From positions 81,774,501-81,838,500 of the forward strand of contig CM032229.1 in NCBI GenBank assembly GCA_019009955.1: a stretch of DNA of 64,000 nucleotides, given 5' to 3'. Source of the stretch: Riptortus pedestris. Lineage: Eukaryota > Arthropoda > Insecta > Hemiptera > Alydidae. The notes under the pieces were generated by a model, which was not told the origin of the DNA, searched no databases, and worked only from the letters and a program-made list of their open reading frames with translations. The translations under genes and the position numbers were made by a program. Each line of letters begins with the position of its first letter. Positions within the stretch are counted from its first letter, which is position 1. Shown piece after piece: positions 1 to 11,984 of the stretch.

Positions 1-196
1 CAAAAAAAACATCTAACTCCGTGGGAATTGAAGTATGGTATTGTGAGTACGCAGAACAATTCCTCAAAAAACCTTTGAATATTGCAAAGAATGAAGTCAA
101 CCAAGAGCTGAGCGCAAATATGCTAAAGACCATGTGTTCATTGAATAGATATTGCCGAACTATATAAAAGTCTGTCAACCGGGAGAAAATAATTTT

Positions 197-465
197 GTTA
201 ACTAAGCTAAGTTCCCTATTTGCATTTATCTTAAAACGTAAAAATTCAATGAGAGCATTATATGGCATTTAGGCTTCAAATAAAATGATTCATAATACAA
301 CAGCATATTGTTAATATGACATGAGTAGGAGTGGGGGTTTACTCGTGGCCGAAAACTAAAAAATGAAATTATCTCAGTCAATAATCAAGAAAAAAAAAAC
401 GTACATAACAACATTTATAGAACATTACATTTGTAATTAGATCCTGTATAAATTTCGTGTATAAT
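197..465 (-). mobile_element. Degraded HINE (Helentron-like) remnant, subfamily II body
   Basis: Read on the minus strand, this matches the 3' half of the HINE copies at 19791-20473 and 29091-29727: the CATATTAACAATATGCTGTT block, the 'aagcctaaataccaaat'-like block and the 'gagataaatgcaaat'-like block occur in the same order. A degraded TTAACTAAGC at the left edge is what remains of the sub-terminal repeat. The 5' half and microsatellite are missing. Confidence 0.55.
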
Positions 466-470
466 TAAAA

Positions 471-1600
471 TATAATATAATATAATATGAAACTAATTAA
501 TAAATAAGAAATGATGCCGAGAATTCGTTGTAGAATGAATAGATATATTTTTCATTAAATTAAAATCAATTTAGCTTATTCCATCGATAAAAATAGGATC
601 TCGTTAAACAACTGATTAATGTAGGTTTAGACGTGTAGTTGTGGAATATACTTTAAAATAACTAAATAAATGTTTAACGGCATTGTGAATTTCCAAGAAC
701 CATTTGTATTTACTTTATTGCTCTAGGAAACAGGCTTATAATAATTATTTCACTTCAGGTAATTGATAAAGCTGAAATGAAATTCAACTCAATAAATTGT
801 TTGTAACGTGCTTTTGTTACTTTAGGAGCCATTGATCTTGAAGGGTAAAGAACCGAAAACAAGGAAAATTACCAAAGAGGAGTAGCAGAAAACATGGAGT
901 TCTTGAACTTGTCAAAGGGCTCGACAGGGTCGTTTGACCCACCCCGGAACTTTAGAGCACCTAATTATACTGTATTTTATTTTTATGGGGCTTTGATCTT
1001 TTCAATTTCCGAAGGTTACTCCACTCTCAGTCACTGCACACTCGTCAATTGAGTTTAAAATGACAATAACTAAAAAAGGAGCGGGAAAAACAGGAATTTT
1101 TTATTTCTTCAACTTTTATTAAGCAGTGGCAAAGCGTAGGTTCTCGTCGGAGGCCCTCAAAAGGTGAATGTACTTAACAACATATAAAAGAAGGAGTGAA
1201 ACGTAACATGATTAGGTTAAGAATAACATATATGACTGATTAGGAGATGTGCTTCTCAATGTTCGTTGCTCAACAGATTTTATTTTAGCAGGTGGTTAGG
1301 TATTGTGGTTATATTTTTGGAAAGTGAAGTTGATAGCAGGAAATAATATGTTGAATAATATTTTTTCGAATCTTTAGACCAACAAACAAGAATACAATCA
1401 TTGAAACAATTATATATCATCTCCATTCCGTTGACCTAGATAGAGTTCTAAACACAAGTTACAGCCGAATCTATAGAAGTATTTGTACTTTTAACAATTC
1501 TCTCCCTGAAAACGATTTACCGTTTCTCACAAACATAAATAAAATAAAACTTACCAGTTAAATAAGGATTTCGTCTTGTGAATATTTAAAATTATCCTAT
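471..1600. other. AT-rich stretch, nothing recognised
   Basis: There is no long open frame, clear repeat or RNA motif. The stretch from about 1380 leads into the LINE tail at 1612-1938 and may be decayed LINE sequence. Confidence 0.4.
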
Positions 1601-1611
1601 AGAAGCCTAAC

Positions 1612-1938
1612 TGAAATTATAAAAACTGGAGAGGCATTCAAATGGTGCCAGATATATATCATTTAATGTTGTTTTGCCCCGGTTTTATACCACAAAGGGT
1701 AAAATTCCTTGACAAATATATAGTGCCTCAAAGAGAATACCTATCATTGGTAAACATTTTGGACTACAACAGTGAAAATAAAGTTAATGATGATTTCTGT
1801 TTCTTATCAAAGTTTGCAAACGTTAACAGTATAAAAGAAAGAATTTTATTATTTTTATGGGGGTGCTTAAACAACAATAATCGGCACATTATTTATTATA
1901 TGCAATTATACTTATTATTAGCATTTGGTTTGTCATAA
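1612..1938 (+). pseudogene. C-terminal remnant of a non-LTR retrotransposon (LINE) polyprotein
   Basis: The open frame runs from just after a stop at 1612 to 1938; the first ATG is at 1642 and probably has no meaning. The peptide contains YHLMLFCPGFIPQRVKFLDK, which resembles the 'HLLxxCPxFxxxR' segment that follows the RNase H domain in Jockey/I-type LINE ORF2 proteins. It ends in a hydrophobic tail at the stop. Downstream sequence is AT-rich and runs to AATAAA plus a short (ATCT)n tail near 2226-2248, where a LINE 3' end would be expected. Only the extreme C-terminus survives. Family assignment rests on motif resemblance only. Confidence 0.45.
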
Positions 1939-2225
1939 ATCTTAGACAAGAATTATGTTAATTTGATATGCCAGAAAACTGATCTTTATTTAGACATTAA
2001 ATAAGAATGAATTAATCTACATTTAAATTAAATTATGATATATTGAATTAAGTATTATAATTATTTAGATTAATATTTATATTGTATTACATGAGAATGT
2101 ATATGCTGTTCACTTGTAATTTATAAATTATTATTATTGTATTTACAAATTTTTAAAGAAGTTATAATACATTAATAACCATACTTACAGTAATCTCTTG
2201 GCAACATACTTGTAAACATAAGCCA

Positions 2226-2248
2226 ATAAAATATCTATCTATCTATCT
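2226..2248 (+). repeat. AATAAA followed by (ATCT)4 tail
   Basis: A polyadenylation-like AATAAA is followed immediately by four ATCT units. Short tandem tails of this kind end many arthropod LINEs, so this probably marks the 3' end of the LINE remnant upstream. Confidence 0.45.
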
Positions 2249-2249
2249 G

Positions 2250-3317
2250 GTCATACTTTTAGGGAGGGGAAACTGAGAAAAGGAGGTATCTGAAAAGCCT
2301 AGTAGGTCATGCCAGGGCAGATTAGCGAAATGAGATTTCCTGAAGATATGAACACACGACTATGATTGATTCAGTAATACATCTGTCTCTGTGTAGTAAA
2401 TTCAAAACACCCTGTATTAACAAGATTTGTAACTTAACCTGAACATTAAATGATCAGTTTGATAAAAGCGTTGGTATGAGAGATGGTTTTCTGAGACTCC
2501 GTGCGTACATTTTCTCATTTGAGACCAATGTGTAGAGATATAATTGTAATAAATTATGTTACATACGAGGCTGGTTAAAAAACATACTTCATACGACCAA
2601 TAACGACGATATTTTGGAGAATAAATTCCAAAATTCTCATTAATACCACTATTTTTTGTCCGATTACAGACTTTGTTCCCTAGTGATCAAATATCTAGTC
2701 AAATAGGTGCGGAAGTACCCCAGAGACTTTAGTAGTATGAGTGTTATGTTGAATGTAGGAATTCCTACTAATGTTTAGTGACGAGATAAGGTGATAATTG
2801 TCATTTCAGAATGGACTTTGTCTGTCCGTAGGATTACAAGTCAATTGAGCGAACAGTGTAATGAACGAGTCATGCTCACACTCAGTATATACGTTAGGTG
2901 TATCCTAGACCATTGCTGTAATGTTATGGTAGAGTTCAGTTGACGTGAAGTACATCCACCTAATTTACGATGATGATGTAATTATAGATTTTCCTTCATA
3001 TAGGATTAGCTAATGGTTACATGGTTACATTACTCAGAATGATCAATTCGGAAATGCCGATAGGTCACTTTTAATGCAGAAAAATAAATTACATTACATT
3101 TTTAATAAGGGGAGGTTCCGAAAAAAAATATTAATCCTACAAAATGTGTTCAGTTCATGTATTTTATTTAAGGACTCCTTTACAATTCAATACACCTAAG
3201 CGATCCACGTATCAGTAGAGTACCTAGCAAGCAGATTCCTCCTCTACAAAGACACGCTATCATGTCATTTCAATTCTCTGTTACTCCCATAATAAGAAAA
3301 TATTAATATTATAATGA
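2250..3317. other. No gene recognised; one isolated mariner-like terminus
   Basis: The stretch is mostly featureless AT-rich DNA. The reverse complement of 2408-2416 reads TACAGGGTG, the same terminal motif as the mariner element at 29908-31912, but no partner end is visible nearby. Confidence 0.4.
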
Positions 3318-3530
3318 TCCAAAAAATAAAGATTATAGCTGGTAATGGCTGAAATCGGACAATGGAGGGGGGGGGGATTTAGAGACGAGGGGACCCGAAA
3401 ATGAGTAATATTTCATTAATTATGAATCGCCATGAAAAAATGGATGAAAATTTCATTTGTTATAAATGTTGTTCTGCTTATTTTTCATGTATTTCAAAAC
3501 TTTTCCGAGGTGTTTCAATTTTATGTATAC
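3318..3530 (+). mobile_element. HINE body fragment
   Basis: It contains GGCTGAAATCGGAC, a G-run and 'gatttagag', as in the central body of intact HINEs, followed by decayed body sequence. It abuts an oppositely oriented 5' end (3531-3655), so this is a rearranged composite. Confidence 0.55.
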
Positions 3531-3655
3531 TATGAATGGACCTAATTTTCATTTCCTAGTAGGTGAGATCCATATATACATTTGAATAAAATGTTCCCAC
3601 ATTGTGTCACGAGCACATCCACAATAGCTGATTTCCTATCAGATAAATCTGCCTA
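3531..3655 (-). mobile_element. HINE 5'-end fragment, degraded
   Basis: On the minus strand this holds the conserved first ~125 bp of the family, from a degraded AGGCAGATTTATC start through the 'tattgtggatgtgctcgtgac' equivalent to 'aggtccattca'. The terminal palindrome is damaged. Confidence 0.55.
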
Positions 3656-4388
3656 CCGGAAAAACAATAGTAACCAGTAGCTCAAGGAAACATACATACG
3701 TATTGAAATATTAAGGGTTTTAAATCACGCACTTTCTGCACTTCTGTAATGTAATTCTATAATTCGGCTACTTTCCGCCTTTTAGATGTCTTTATGAGTT
3801 CCTGGTGCTCAATTAGTGTCATACATTATATTATTGAGAATAGTTTGCTGATGAATGCTATATATATAAATATTTCACCTTAAATTTTACCCAGATTGCA
3901 TTTTTAAAAATTTAAGGTTTCATAAGAACATTTACAGCTTTCGTGAATTGAACTCAATAAAAGCCAAAATAATGACTTCTAGAGCTGCTTATTACTTCGT
4001 TACAATTGAAAGAAAAAAAATAATTATAACTGAGAGCTCTAAAAAATGACCCAAATAGGTTTGAGTTTGGTTTAAATTTTGTTTCATACCATACAATTTG
4101 AGGAGGGGGGGAGGATTTCCCCAATGGCTTTAGTAGGAGTTAAAATTAAATAAGCTCAATTTTGAGCCCGTCATAAACATGTCAATATTTCAATGCTAAT
4201 TCTACATGTCTAATGATATTATTTAATAAAACCAATGCAAATGATTTCAACTTTACTTAATTACTAATTTAATTTCGGCTTCAGAACTCAGTCAAATACC
4301 ATACTGGAGCTACTTTGTATACAATGACTAGAATGTAAATGTGACAGCTATCTAACAAGACAGACTTCCAAATTCTAGTCAAATAGCC
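3656..4388. other. AT-rich stretch, nothing recognised
   Basis: I see no coding frame or element end. A G-run near 4103-4110 stands alone and does not sit in recognisable HINE context. Confidence 0.3.
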
Positions 4389-4830
4389 AAGATATATATA
4401 ATTGAACCTCTGTCTGTACATTGATTTTTTTTCTCGAAATTTCACGATTCTTTTTCGTTTCACATGCCGTAGACACGATATCTGCAATTTGTAGCATTGG
4501 TGTCTGTTTGTTTGTTACCTTTTCACGCATAAACGGCTGAACTGAATTTTATGAAACTTGGTATGAATGTTTCTACTAACCTAACTTAGACTTTAGGCTT
4601 TATTTATATTTTCTAAGACGAACAAGAGTGAGGGTTATAAGGGAAGCAAGAAATGAAAAATAGCGGTATTTCGTTTCGTATAGTTTCTTCGGTCAATATA
4701 CATATAACAAAATTTGTTTATTAAGTTATTTACAGTAACTTTTGTCATATACACTTTTGTCGCACACCTAAGTATAAATTAGTTGAACATTAAAAACTCA
4801 TATATATGGTTGGAATCTTTAATCAAGCAC
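4389..4830 (+). mobile_element. Helitron 5' region, copy A
   Basis: The sequence matches the element at 60754-61740 nearly base for base over CCTCTGTCTGTACATTGATT, 'tttcgtttcacatg', and TTTTCACGCATAAACGGCTG followed by 'aactgaattttatgaaacttgg'. This 'acgcataaacggctgaaccga ... atgaaacttgg' block is typical of Helitron 5' regions in arthropods. The expected TC start has decayed to 'gatatatata'. One unit of the ~290-bp sub-repeat seen three times in copy B is present. No Rep/helicase coding is visible, so it is non-autonomous or truncated. Confidence 0.6.
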
Positions 4831-5297
4831 AAGGTGGACACGCGGTCTAGTACGAATAATCAGTTCGTTCGTATATCGTATATCGTAATAATCGTTGTCC
4901 AAGGAGGACCTGGTGTGTATAATCGCCATTAGAAAGACGAGCTTCATGTACCTGGGACACAGAGGTGACATCACAGAGACTTGCCTAGTTGCGGCGATGT
5001 TGGGGAGACAAAGTGTCAATCAACCCGACGTGGCCGTCAGACCTTTTCACTCCTTCATGCTCATTAGCCCATTTTTTCACACCTAATTCCCTAAGGTACA
5101 GAAGTTTGTGGGTTTAGTTTGAGTGTTAAAATAGGTAGTGTTTGCCATTTTAATTCAAACGATTCACTACAAACATTTTGCTGGTCCTATTAAAATATAT
5201 AACCATTTATAGTGCTTTGCCCGGTAAATCTTTGCAAAATATTTTTATATTTTCCACCTCATATTAGCAACTGTAGCAAACTTATATATTAGTCTTG

Positions 5298-5299
<2 letters not shown>

Positions 5300-5343
<44 letters not shown>
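5300..5343. repeat. (AT)n microsatellite
   Basis: An uninterrupted TA dinucleotide run of about 44 bp. It is not inside a recognisable HINE. Confidence 0.95.
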
Positions 5344-5345
<2 letters not shown>

Positions 5346-5924
5346 AATTGAGCCCCTAATCAATCTTCCTCCATCGTTAACCGTAGTGGAGGACATAAAT
5401 CGTAGATAGTATTCATCATTATTAAAACCGTAACAACCCTGATATACTTGGGATATATTTAGACTGAATAATGAGTGCCACTTCTAGGCTTAACTATACT
5501 CTAATTAATTTACATCTACTGTTTCAGTGTATACGCATTTATTTTACCCGCAAAGTTATGAATGAACTAGGGGGAATTGATTTATTTTTGCATAGATGCA
5601 CAGTTTTAAAGAACATTGATAGTATTCATCAATACCAATAAAAGTTTCATTCTCTTTCAAAAGCGTGCACATATTAGTCAAGCATTATGCTCGTAATAAT
5701 AAATTACGTGCATAGTAGTTCCACTAAAGTGAAGCTAATAAATATCACAATTAACTTTAGTAAAGCTTCACACAATACAGATTGTATATATAATTGAAAT
5801 CAACAGTTTACTACTGAGACTAATAGAAACCTATACTAGTTTATAGGGCAATGTAAAAGTCAGATAAGAGCATAACAGACTTACATCTTGACCTTCGTAC
5901 ATTTACTGTCACTCTTATTTCAAA

Positions 5925-6450
5925 TCAGCAATTTCCTCAAGGGAAATCAGCTATTGAGGTTGCGATTTTTAATAAATTCCCATGGCTCCTACCGAAGTTA
6001 CATATGCTTGTCTGTTTCAGCGTTTGCAGTTTCAATTTTCGTTTGACCTTTACCGACCTCGATATTTAAACGTTTCATATATAAAAATAAAGATTCGTCC
6101 AGTTCGTTTATGACTGAAATTGGACCAGTGGTAGGGGGGGGGGTCCGAGAGGGGAATTTCGAAAATTAAAAATATCTCCAATATTACAAAGTACATTTGA
6201 TGTTCTAAAATGTTGATATTTACATTTTTTTCTTCCTTTATTATTAATCAAGACATTTTTTAGTTTTGAGCCAACAGTAAACACACATTACTGCTTATTT
6301 TATAAGAACAATAATCTATTCAATCATGAAGTGTCTTATTCGGGGCTGAATTATCAAATATTGTTTTCAACAGATCTTTAAATTTACGAGATGCGTGCAA
6401 ATACGTACTGCGATGAGGTCATCAATTACGATTTTTAAAGATTTGTGCCT
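5925..6450 (+). mobile_element. Old HINE copy without microsatellite
   Basis: It begins with a damaged palindrome (AGCAATTTCCTCAAGGGAAATC) followed by 'agctattgaggt'. The first arm then jumps to the post-microsatellite part 'gtctgtttcagcgtttgcag', so the segment holding the (AT)n is deleted. Body features follow: 'gactgaaattggaccagtgg', a G-run, 'aatttcgaaaatt', then 'aatattgttttcaac' and 'gagatgcgtgcaaatacg'. The 3' hairpin is not identifiable. Divergence suggests an old insertion. Confidence 0.65.
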
Positions 6451-6659
6451 TGTTGTACAATGACTACTACCAACTATCTTCTGGAACGCCAGGAGATTAT
6501 ATTGTTACGTTTTATTACCAAAACTAGTAATAAACGTTTTTAATAAGAGTTCTTTTGGATTGCAAAATTAAATACTCGCAAGTTTCACAGTTTTTATCAC
6601 AGCACAATTTATTTCAAAATGCGCAATACACTTGGTAATTATTCTTAATTACTACTTAC

Positions 6660-6910
6660 AGTATACACTGATAGTGTCACTGTTCTTCAGATTACACAGT
6701 CCAACAATTCGCTCTCGGTCACTGAAATTCACAACAAGACGGCACTGCACTGTCCTTGACTTCGCGGCACTTCACTGTCCTTTACTTTGCGGCACTGCAC
6801 TGTCTTAAACACGGCGCTAAACTGTTACTTACAGTCACGGCAAAACACTGTTCTTTTTCTAAAAACACTTTACCGCACTGCACTAAGTCGCACTGTAGCA
6901 CTGATGTGAC
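6660..6910 (+). repeat. Cluster of imperfect CACTG-containing short repeats
   Basis: The pentamer CACTG recurs many times, often as GGCACTGCACTGTC or GGCACTTCACTGTC followed by 'cttgacttcgc' or 'tttactttgc', giving an imperfect unit of roughly 26-28 bp at 6740-6810 that decays to the right. A TATATAG motif follows near 6961. An LTR or transposon promoter is possible, but I cannot assign it to a family. Confidence 0.5.
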
Positions 6911-7089
6911 CATCAAGATCGCTGAGCATAAAACTGACTCGCTCGCGGCAGGCCCTTCTTTATATAGCTTGTCGGCATACATCAAAGGGGAATTGTCTGG
7001 ACCCCTCGACGTCTGGCTGGAAGGTACTGGTAGGACCTAGGACATTCTATCGGCTTCTTTGATCTACGTCACACTTTCCAAATACGCGA

Positions 7090-7115
7090 CTCTCTCTCTC
7101 TCTCTCTCTCTCTCT
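7090..7115. repeat. (CT)n microsatellite
   Basis: A pure CT dinucleotide run of about 25 bp just downstream of the CACTG-rich block. Confidence 0.95.
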
Positions 7116-7621
7116 GAAGGATTATTCATGTATGTAATTTTCGCAACAATATAGTATACCTATTATACTTGCTCTATACTATATAATACTGGTTTATCGC
7201 CATAGTGTATAGATTTGACAATAAATATTGGTATAAATATTACCAATGGGTTTCGAGTCAGGTTTAAAAGGTGGAAATCGATGATCAGAGAACAAAAATA
7301 AGTAGAGAATGCATTCGCTTCAAGTCTGTTTTTATACGACATTCTAAAATGCAGATTCCATTTGAGCAAATGTCTCTAAAGTTCACTATTGGTTTTTTCA
7401 CTCCTCCTTCAGTTGGAGGCACTCCTTCTTTCTAAATTAGCATTTGTTTGCCACGTTTCAAGCACTTTTCTTCTCATATATGGAACGAGTTTCTTACCAA
7501 ATAACACCGATTACCAGTAAATAATCTTGTACATATCATGTAAGTAATTACAGTTGCTTAGGAGAAGAGTAGTCTGTAAGGGAAAGGCAGGATTCTTTCA
7601 AATCACGGAAATTGCAATAAG

Positions 7622-7740
7622 GAGTGTTGTCTACAGTTCAATCTGCCTTCTGCACGCCGTCTTCAAGAGGAACAGGATACATTTGGCGGGAGGTTAATAA
7701 GCAAGAGCCTTCTTGATTATATCAAAAGTATGGATACTTA
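7622..7740 (+). repeat. Dispersed repeat, copy 1 (partner at 11985-12108)
   Basis: It shares TTGTCTACAGTTCAATCTGC, 'cttcaagaggaacaggatac' and 'ggcgggaggtt' with 11985-12108, then weaker similarity ('cttcttgattatatcaaaag' versus 'tttcttgaatatatctaaag'). I see no terminal repeats or coding sequence, so the family is unknown. Confidence 0.7.
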
Positions 7741-8704
7741 CGAACAAATTAAGATTTTTCGTTCTTTTCTCGAAACTTTTATCAGGCTATTTCATATTCG
7801 ATATTTAACCGTTTATTAGAAAACTTATGTTCATAGTTCATACAAAAGATTTATAGAACCAATCATGTTAAAAATTATGCTCGTTGATCTATTTTATACA
7901 CTTTTCATAACTCAAGTGAGTTATTCATTTTTTTCTTTTTTCAGACTTTAGTAAAACTATAAAACTCCTCTACTTCGACGTTACGTAGAAATAGAGAATA
8001 CATGGTATGAAGAGGTCAACAGTGTGTTACCTGCATGTGGGGAATCTGTTTTTTTCTTAAGAAGCCCCAGAGTTACGGACGTTTTAATTTATCCGAAGGT
8101 GTCAAACACACAATTTTGAATTACATTGTTTATTAGTATCATCTATAAGTGTTTTTCTTGAATGCCCAACTCCACCGCTTTTCTGTGAAATATGAGGGAA
8201 ACGACATGAGTGTGAATCAAAAGGAACAAAAAGGAGAACGACCGTAGAAATAGTTAAAAGAGGCGAGGGGACAGAGAGAAGGGGTTGGTGGCCCCTCCCC
8301 TTCACTCAGAGCCCTGTGACACGATCCGGCCAACTCAATTACAGACAAGCCCACCCCCCACTCCCCCGACAATACCCCTACTCCATCCACTTCTAATCAG
8401 TTCATTACCCCCTACTCCTCTTTGCCTGTCATCAGACCTCGTCTCCCCTCCTACAGCTTTCGTAACCCTTCATGCCCCTATACACATAAACAGTGGTCCT
8501 CTTTCAGGGATTTTTGCCCGCTCTACATGTTTTTTGGCCAGAGATTAATCTCAAAACCTTTGTCCACCTATTATATGTCTTACGTATTTTAGTTAGTGGA
8601 AAATGTCCATATTTTTTATATGTTTGAACCCCCTCATTACGAATCAATGCAAAAGCATTTGTGAGATGTTTTATACCTCCATCATTGTATAAAAATTATC
8701 TTTA
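7741..8704. other. No gene recognised; C-rich patch at about 8285-8520
   Basis: The interval is mostly AT-rich. The patch at 8285-8520 is pyrimidine-rich on the plus strand and holds an open frame of 87 codons with low-complexity Pro/Ser/Leu content. I read that as a composition effect, not a gene. Confidence 0.35.
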
Positions 8705-8812
8705 TAGGGGAGAGAAATCACCTATTGTGGTCATACTCATGTCACGATTTTTGAAAAATGCCCTCAAATATCCATTGATCCTATCCAGGAGACGACAGAA
8801 AATATGAAAGAA
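8705..8812 (+). mobile_element. HINE 5'-arm fragment
   Basis: It keeps GAAATCACCTATTGTGGTCA, 'tactcatgtcacgatttttgaaaaat', 'atccattgatcctatccagg' and 'agacgacagaaaat', the first ~105 bp of the family, but not the left half of the palindrome. It breaks off before the microsatellite. Confidence 0.65.
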
Positions 8813-9547
8813 CGACGAAATCAAGCAAAAGCCTACATGGTTCAAGGCAGATAGAGCGGCTGGTAGTTTCACCATTATTGAAGTTCAATGGTTAATTGTT
8901 GCAAGTTTTTGACTTCGTCGGGCGGACTTCGGTGTTAAGCTCCTTTAGTTCCCAGGCCCGCGCTTTAAAACTCTCTTGGCCATAATTGTGACATTATATA
9001 CCCGTGTGTGAATAGAACTGGAAAGAGAGTGGGAATCATTCAGAACTTTGCCTGCACTTTGGCCTCTCTCCTGATTACGCTCTGTCATCCGGAGGTCACA
9101 CTGCTTCCCAGAAGGTGTCGCAGGCATGACCTGGACGATGATTTACAGCTTCCTCCAGGGTGTCATCTCGTCCATTACTAGATAGTATTGACAAAAAGTC
9201 ACAGCTAGTCATTGATTCTGATTAATGGGGCTTAATACATATATGAAAGGCATTCAAGAAGCATTAAAGTAGGTTGGTAGGTAGGATGCTTGTTTGGCCC
9301 ATCATCATCGTGGTTATTATGCGCTTTAGGAAGTGTAAAATTTAGTATTGTGTTCACATTGTATCTGTGATTGATTTAGTATATATTTCAAAGATATTAA
9401 ATTATATTAAACTATTTGCTATTTTCATGTTAACACATTTATATGCAGTTTTTAATTTATAACTTACATATCCTATTTCTGTTGGTCAGCGAGGGTAAGC
9501 AGCATATATGGTTTGGGGGGGGCAGCATAAGGATCTATCTATCTATA
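8813..9547. other. No gene recognised
   Basis: Ordinary AT-rich sequence with a short (ATCT)n run at 9532-9545 that abuts the long-TIR element. Confidence 0.35.
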
Positions 9548-10150
9548 GTACGTTTCAATTCGAGATGGCAGTATGTATTTTCAATGGGGTGCTCTGTCTC
9601 CCTCTTGCATATGCCTCACTAGATAGCTCTGTCCTCCTCCCTCCGTGCGACGTTGCCGCTATATCTCAAAGTTGTCCAATTTTTACGGGAAAAATTCTCT
9701 AAAGTTCAGAATTTATCGCTCCATCTGCCTATGCTAAAAATTTATCAAGAAAATAAAATCTGTTTTTGCAATTAATTGTTTTTTGTCCATTTTTTACATA
9801 AAATTTTTAATGGAAATTCTTGTTTCTCTCGTCACTGTGATCTTATTTTTTAAGATATTAGTTTGAAATTCGACATGAAGTTAGTATATATTATCTTTAT
9901 TCGTAGCAAGGAACAATTTTTTTTTCAACGACATTCCTTTCCATGTTTTTGCCATAATAAAAATAAAAATTGAGGAATCCTATTTTTAAAAAGTAGCCTG
10001 CGGGGAATTTCCGTTCTATAATTGTTTATTAAGTTTTGTTCTACTCCTTTTAAAGAGGACAATTCAAATTTAATTTTGAGCCTCCTCCGAACATTATGGG
10101 ACGCTGACAACTGATGCAATTAATGTTTATATGCTGTGGGAGCGTCGCGG
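9548..10150 (+). repeat. Left inverted arm of the long-TIR element
   Basis: It is the reverse complement of 10848-11393 with scattered substitutions and small indels. Best-conserved blocks are 10040-10150 and 9820-9990. The left arm is somewhat longer because of small insertions. Confidence 0.75.
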
Positions 10151-10847
10151 CACGAGGAGAGCTGGACCCCCCGGCTCTCTCCCGCCCGCTCTCCCGTTCT
10201 TTCTTATAACTGTCTATTCTACCATGATTATTTAAAAAGCCTCAACTCAGAAATTGTAAATTTTACTGGGAAGCACTTCTTTTATTAATCTTTTTAATGT
10301 GATTTGAAGTTAATAACTTAAATATATCTTTCAAAATGTAATTTTCGACAAAAATTGGAGTTAAGGCCTTTTATAAACTGAGAGCAATAGAGGACTGTGA
10401 ACAAACAGGATTGGGATGATTATTTATAACAATAATATTAATATATATCTTTAATCCATTAATAATTATTCATTATAATCATAATTATAGTTGCATAATT
10501 AAAAAATAAACCCATTTTAATCAAAGAAATTCCTAATAAAAATCTTTAATGACCTTCAAAAATGTCTATTGAAAGCAACTTAATTTTAGAGTATCTAATT
10601 TCTTAGCCCATCTGCCAAGGAGAAGAAGCCTATTAAATTTAACGTTTAAAGAAAAAACTATCCATTTAGATTATTGGCCAAAATAGTCAAAATCTTAAGT
10701 ATGCTTCATGCCTAACAATCAAAACAAAAAGCACGAAAATGTAATATTATATTAAGAAAATATAATATTATATTAGGTGCTATATAAAAATATCAGTACT
10801 TGTTTCTTCGTCTGACAGAGGTTCAACTCCGCTCATTCCTTGCGAGT

Positions 10848-11393
10848 CCGCGACGCTCGCACAACATATAAACATTAATTGCATCAGTTGTAATCGACCC
10901 ATAATGTTCGGAGGAGGCTCAAAAATAAATTTGAACTGTCCTTTTTAAAAGGATTATGACAAAACATAATAAACTATTATAGAACGAAAATTCCCCGCAG
11001 GCTACTTTTTTAAAATTGGATTTCACAATTTTTATTTTTATTATGGAAAAAACATGATAAGGAATGACATTTTTAAAAAAATTGTTCCTTGTAACGAATA
11101 TAGATAAAATAAACTAACTTCGTATAGAATTTCAAACAAATATCTTAAAAAATATGATCGCAGTGACGAGAGAAACAAGAATTTCCATTAAATTTTTTAG
11201 GTAAAAAATTGGCACAATACAATTTATTTCGATTGTGTATCTTGTTTTGTTGATTTATTCTTAGTATAGGCCGATAGAAGATTAAATTCTGCACATTTCA
11301 GAATTTTTCCCGAGTTTTTCAGAAATTTGGCGGATTTGAGTGAGATTTGGCAACAGCGCACCAGATCTACTGCCATCTCGAAGTGAAACGCAC
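10848..11393 (-). repeat. Right inverted arm of the long-TIR element
   Basis: Partner of 9548-10150. It ends at GAAACGCAC followed by TATA. Divergence between arms shows the copy is not recent. Confidence 0.75.
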
Positions 11394-11984
11394 TATATCT
11401 ATATATATAATTTTTATTTTATTATGTTTTAAATCTATATGACCACTCACTCCCGTACGCACGTTTTATTCATTTTTAAAAACAAATCTGGAATCCAACT
11501 AATACTTCCATATTCTGCAGGTCCGCGTAGCTAGGAAGTTTTACCGTTGATAGGAGGAACCTTCTTCTTCTTTTGTACCTCATAGTCAATAGTGTTCCTT
11601 CATCTTCCAGTGCCATTAAGGCTTTGGAATTGGCCAGCTGTGACTACGATAATATAGCCCTTATTGGACTTGGCGATCTCCATACAATAACCATCACGGG
11701 TTTAGGATTGCGTTTCTATGCTCCTCTTGTGGAAGCTGCCATTTAACTCTTAATCGTATTTTAAGCGGTCGCATTAAATTTGCTGGTGTCGTCATCTGGA
11801 TTGGAGATGATAGCTTTTGCATTTAGTCGTTTTTATTAGATTTGTTTGGGTGGAGTGATATAAACATACGCACACACAGAGTTATTTGACTACTATCTTT
11901 TCACTTGCACACACATGGTAACATACATACGCTTTTTTTTCTCCCACGCGCCTTCAGGTAGGGGACGTGTAAGCAGTAATGAAG
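11394..11984. other. No gene recognised
   Basis: Ordinary sequence with no long frame or element termini that I can identify. Confidence 0.3.

Larger units (their letters stand above)
9548..11393. mobile_element. Non-coding element with ~550-600 bp inverted arms (foldback/long-TIR type)
   Basis: The ends mirror each other: GTACGTTTCAATTCGAGATG at the left and, on the opposite strand, GTGCGTTTCACTTCGAGATG at the right. Similarity continues through the arms 9548-10150 and 10848-11393, for example 'gagcctcctccgaacattat', 'ttaatgtttatatg' and 'cccgcaggctactttt'. TA (possibly TATA) flanks both ends, fitting TA target duplication. The ~700-bp spacer (10151-10847) is AT-rich apart from a short GC-rich stretch near 10150-10195 and holds no long open frame. 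I infer a non-autonomous foldback or long-TIR element. A Tc1/mariner relative is possible from the TA flanks, but the termini do not match a family I can name. Confidence 0.7.

Noticed and set aside
4819..5086. Opposed 63-66 codon frames with 'IRKTSFMYLGHRGD'
   Set aside because: A faint resemblance to the 'RKLxYxGHxxR' segment of LINE ORF2 was considered, but the match is too short and unsupported by flanks.
8285..8548. 87-codon proline/serine-rich frame
   Set aside because: Product of a C-rich pyrimidine patch; no conserved features.
10810..10840. B-box-like AGGTTCAACTCC
   Set aside because: It lies just inside the spacer of the long-TIR element, and no A box or tRNA fold accompanies it.
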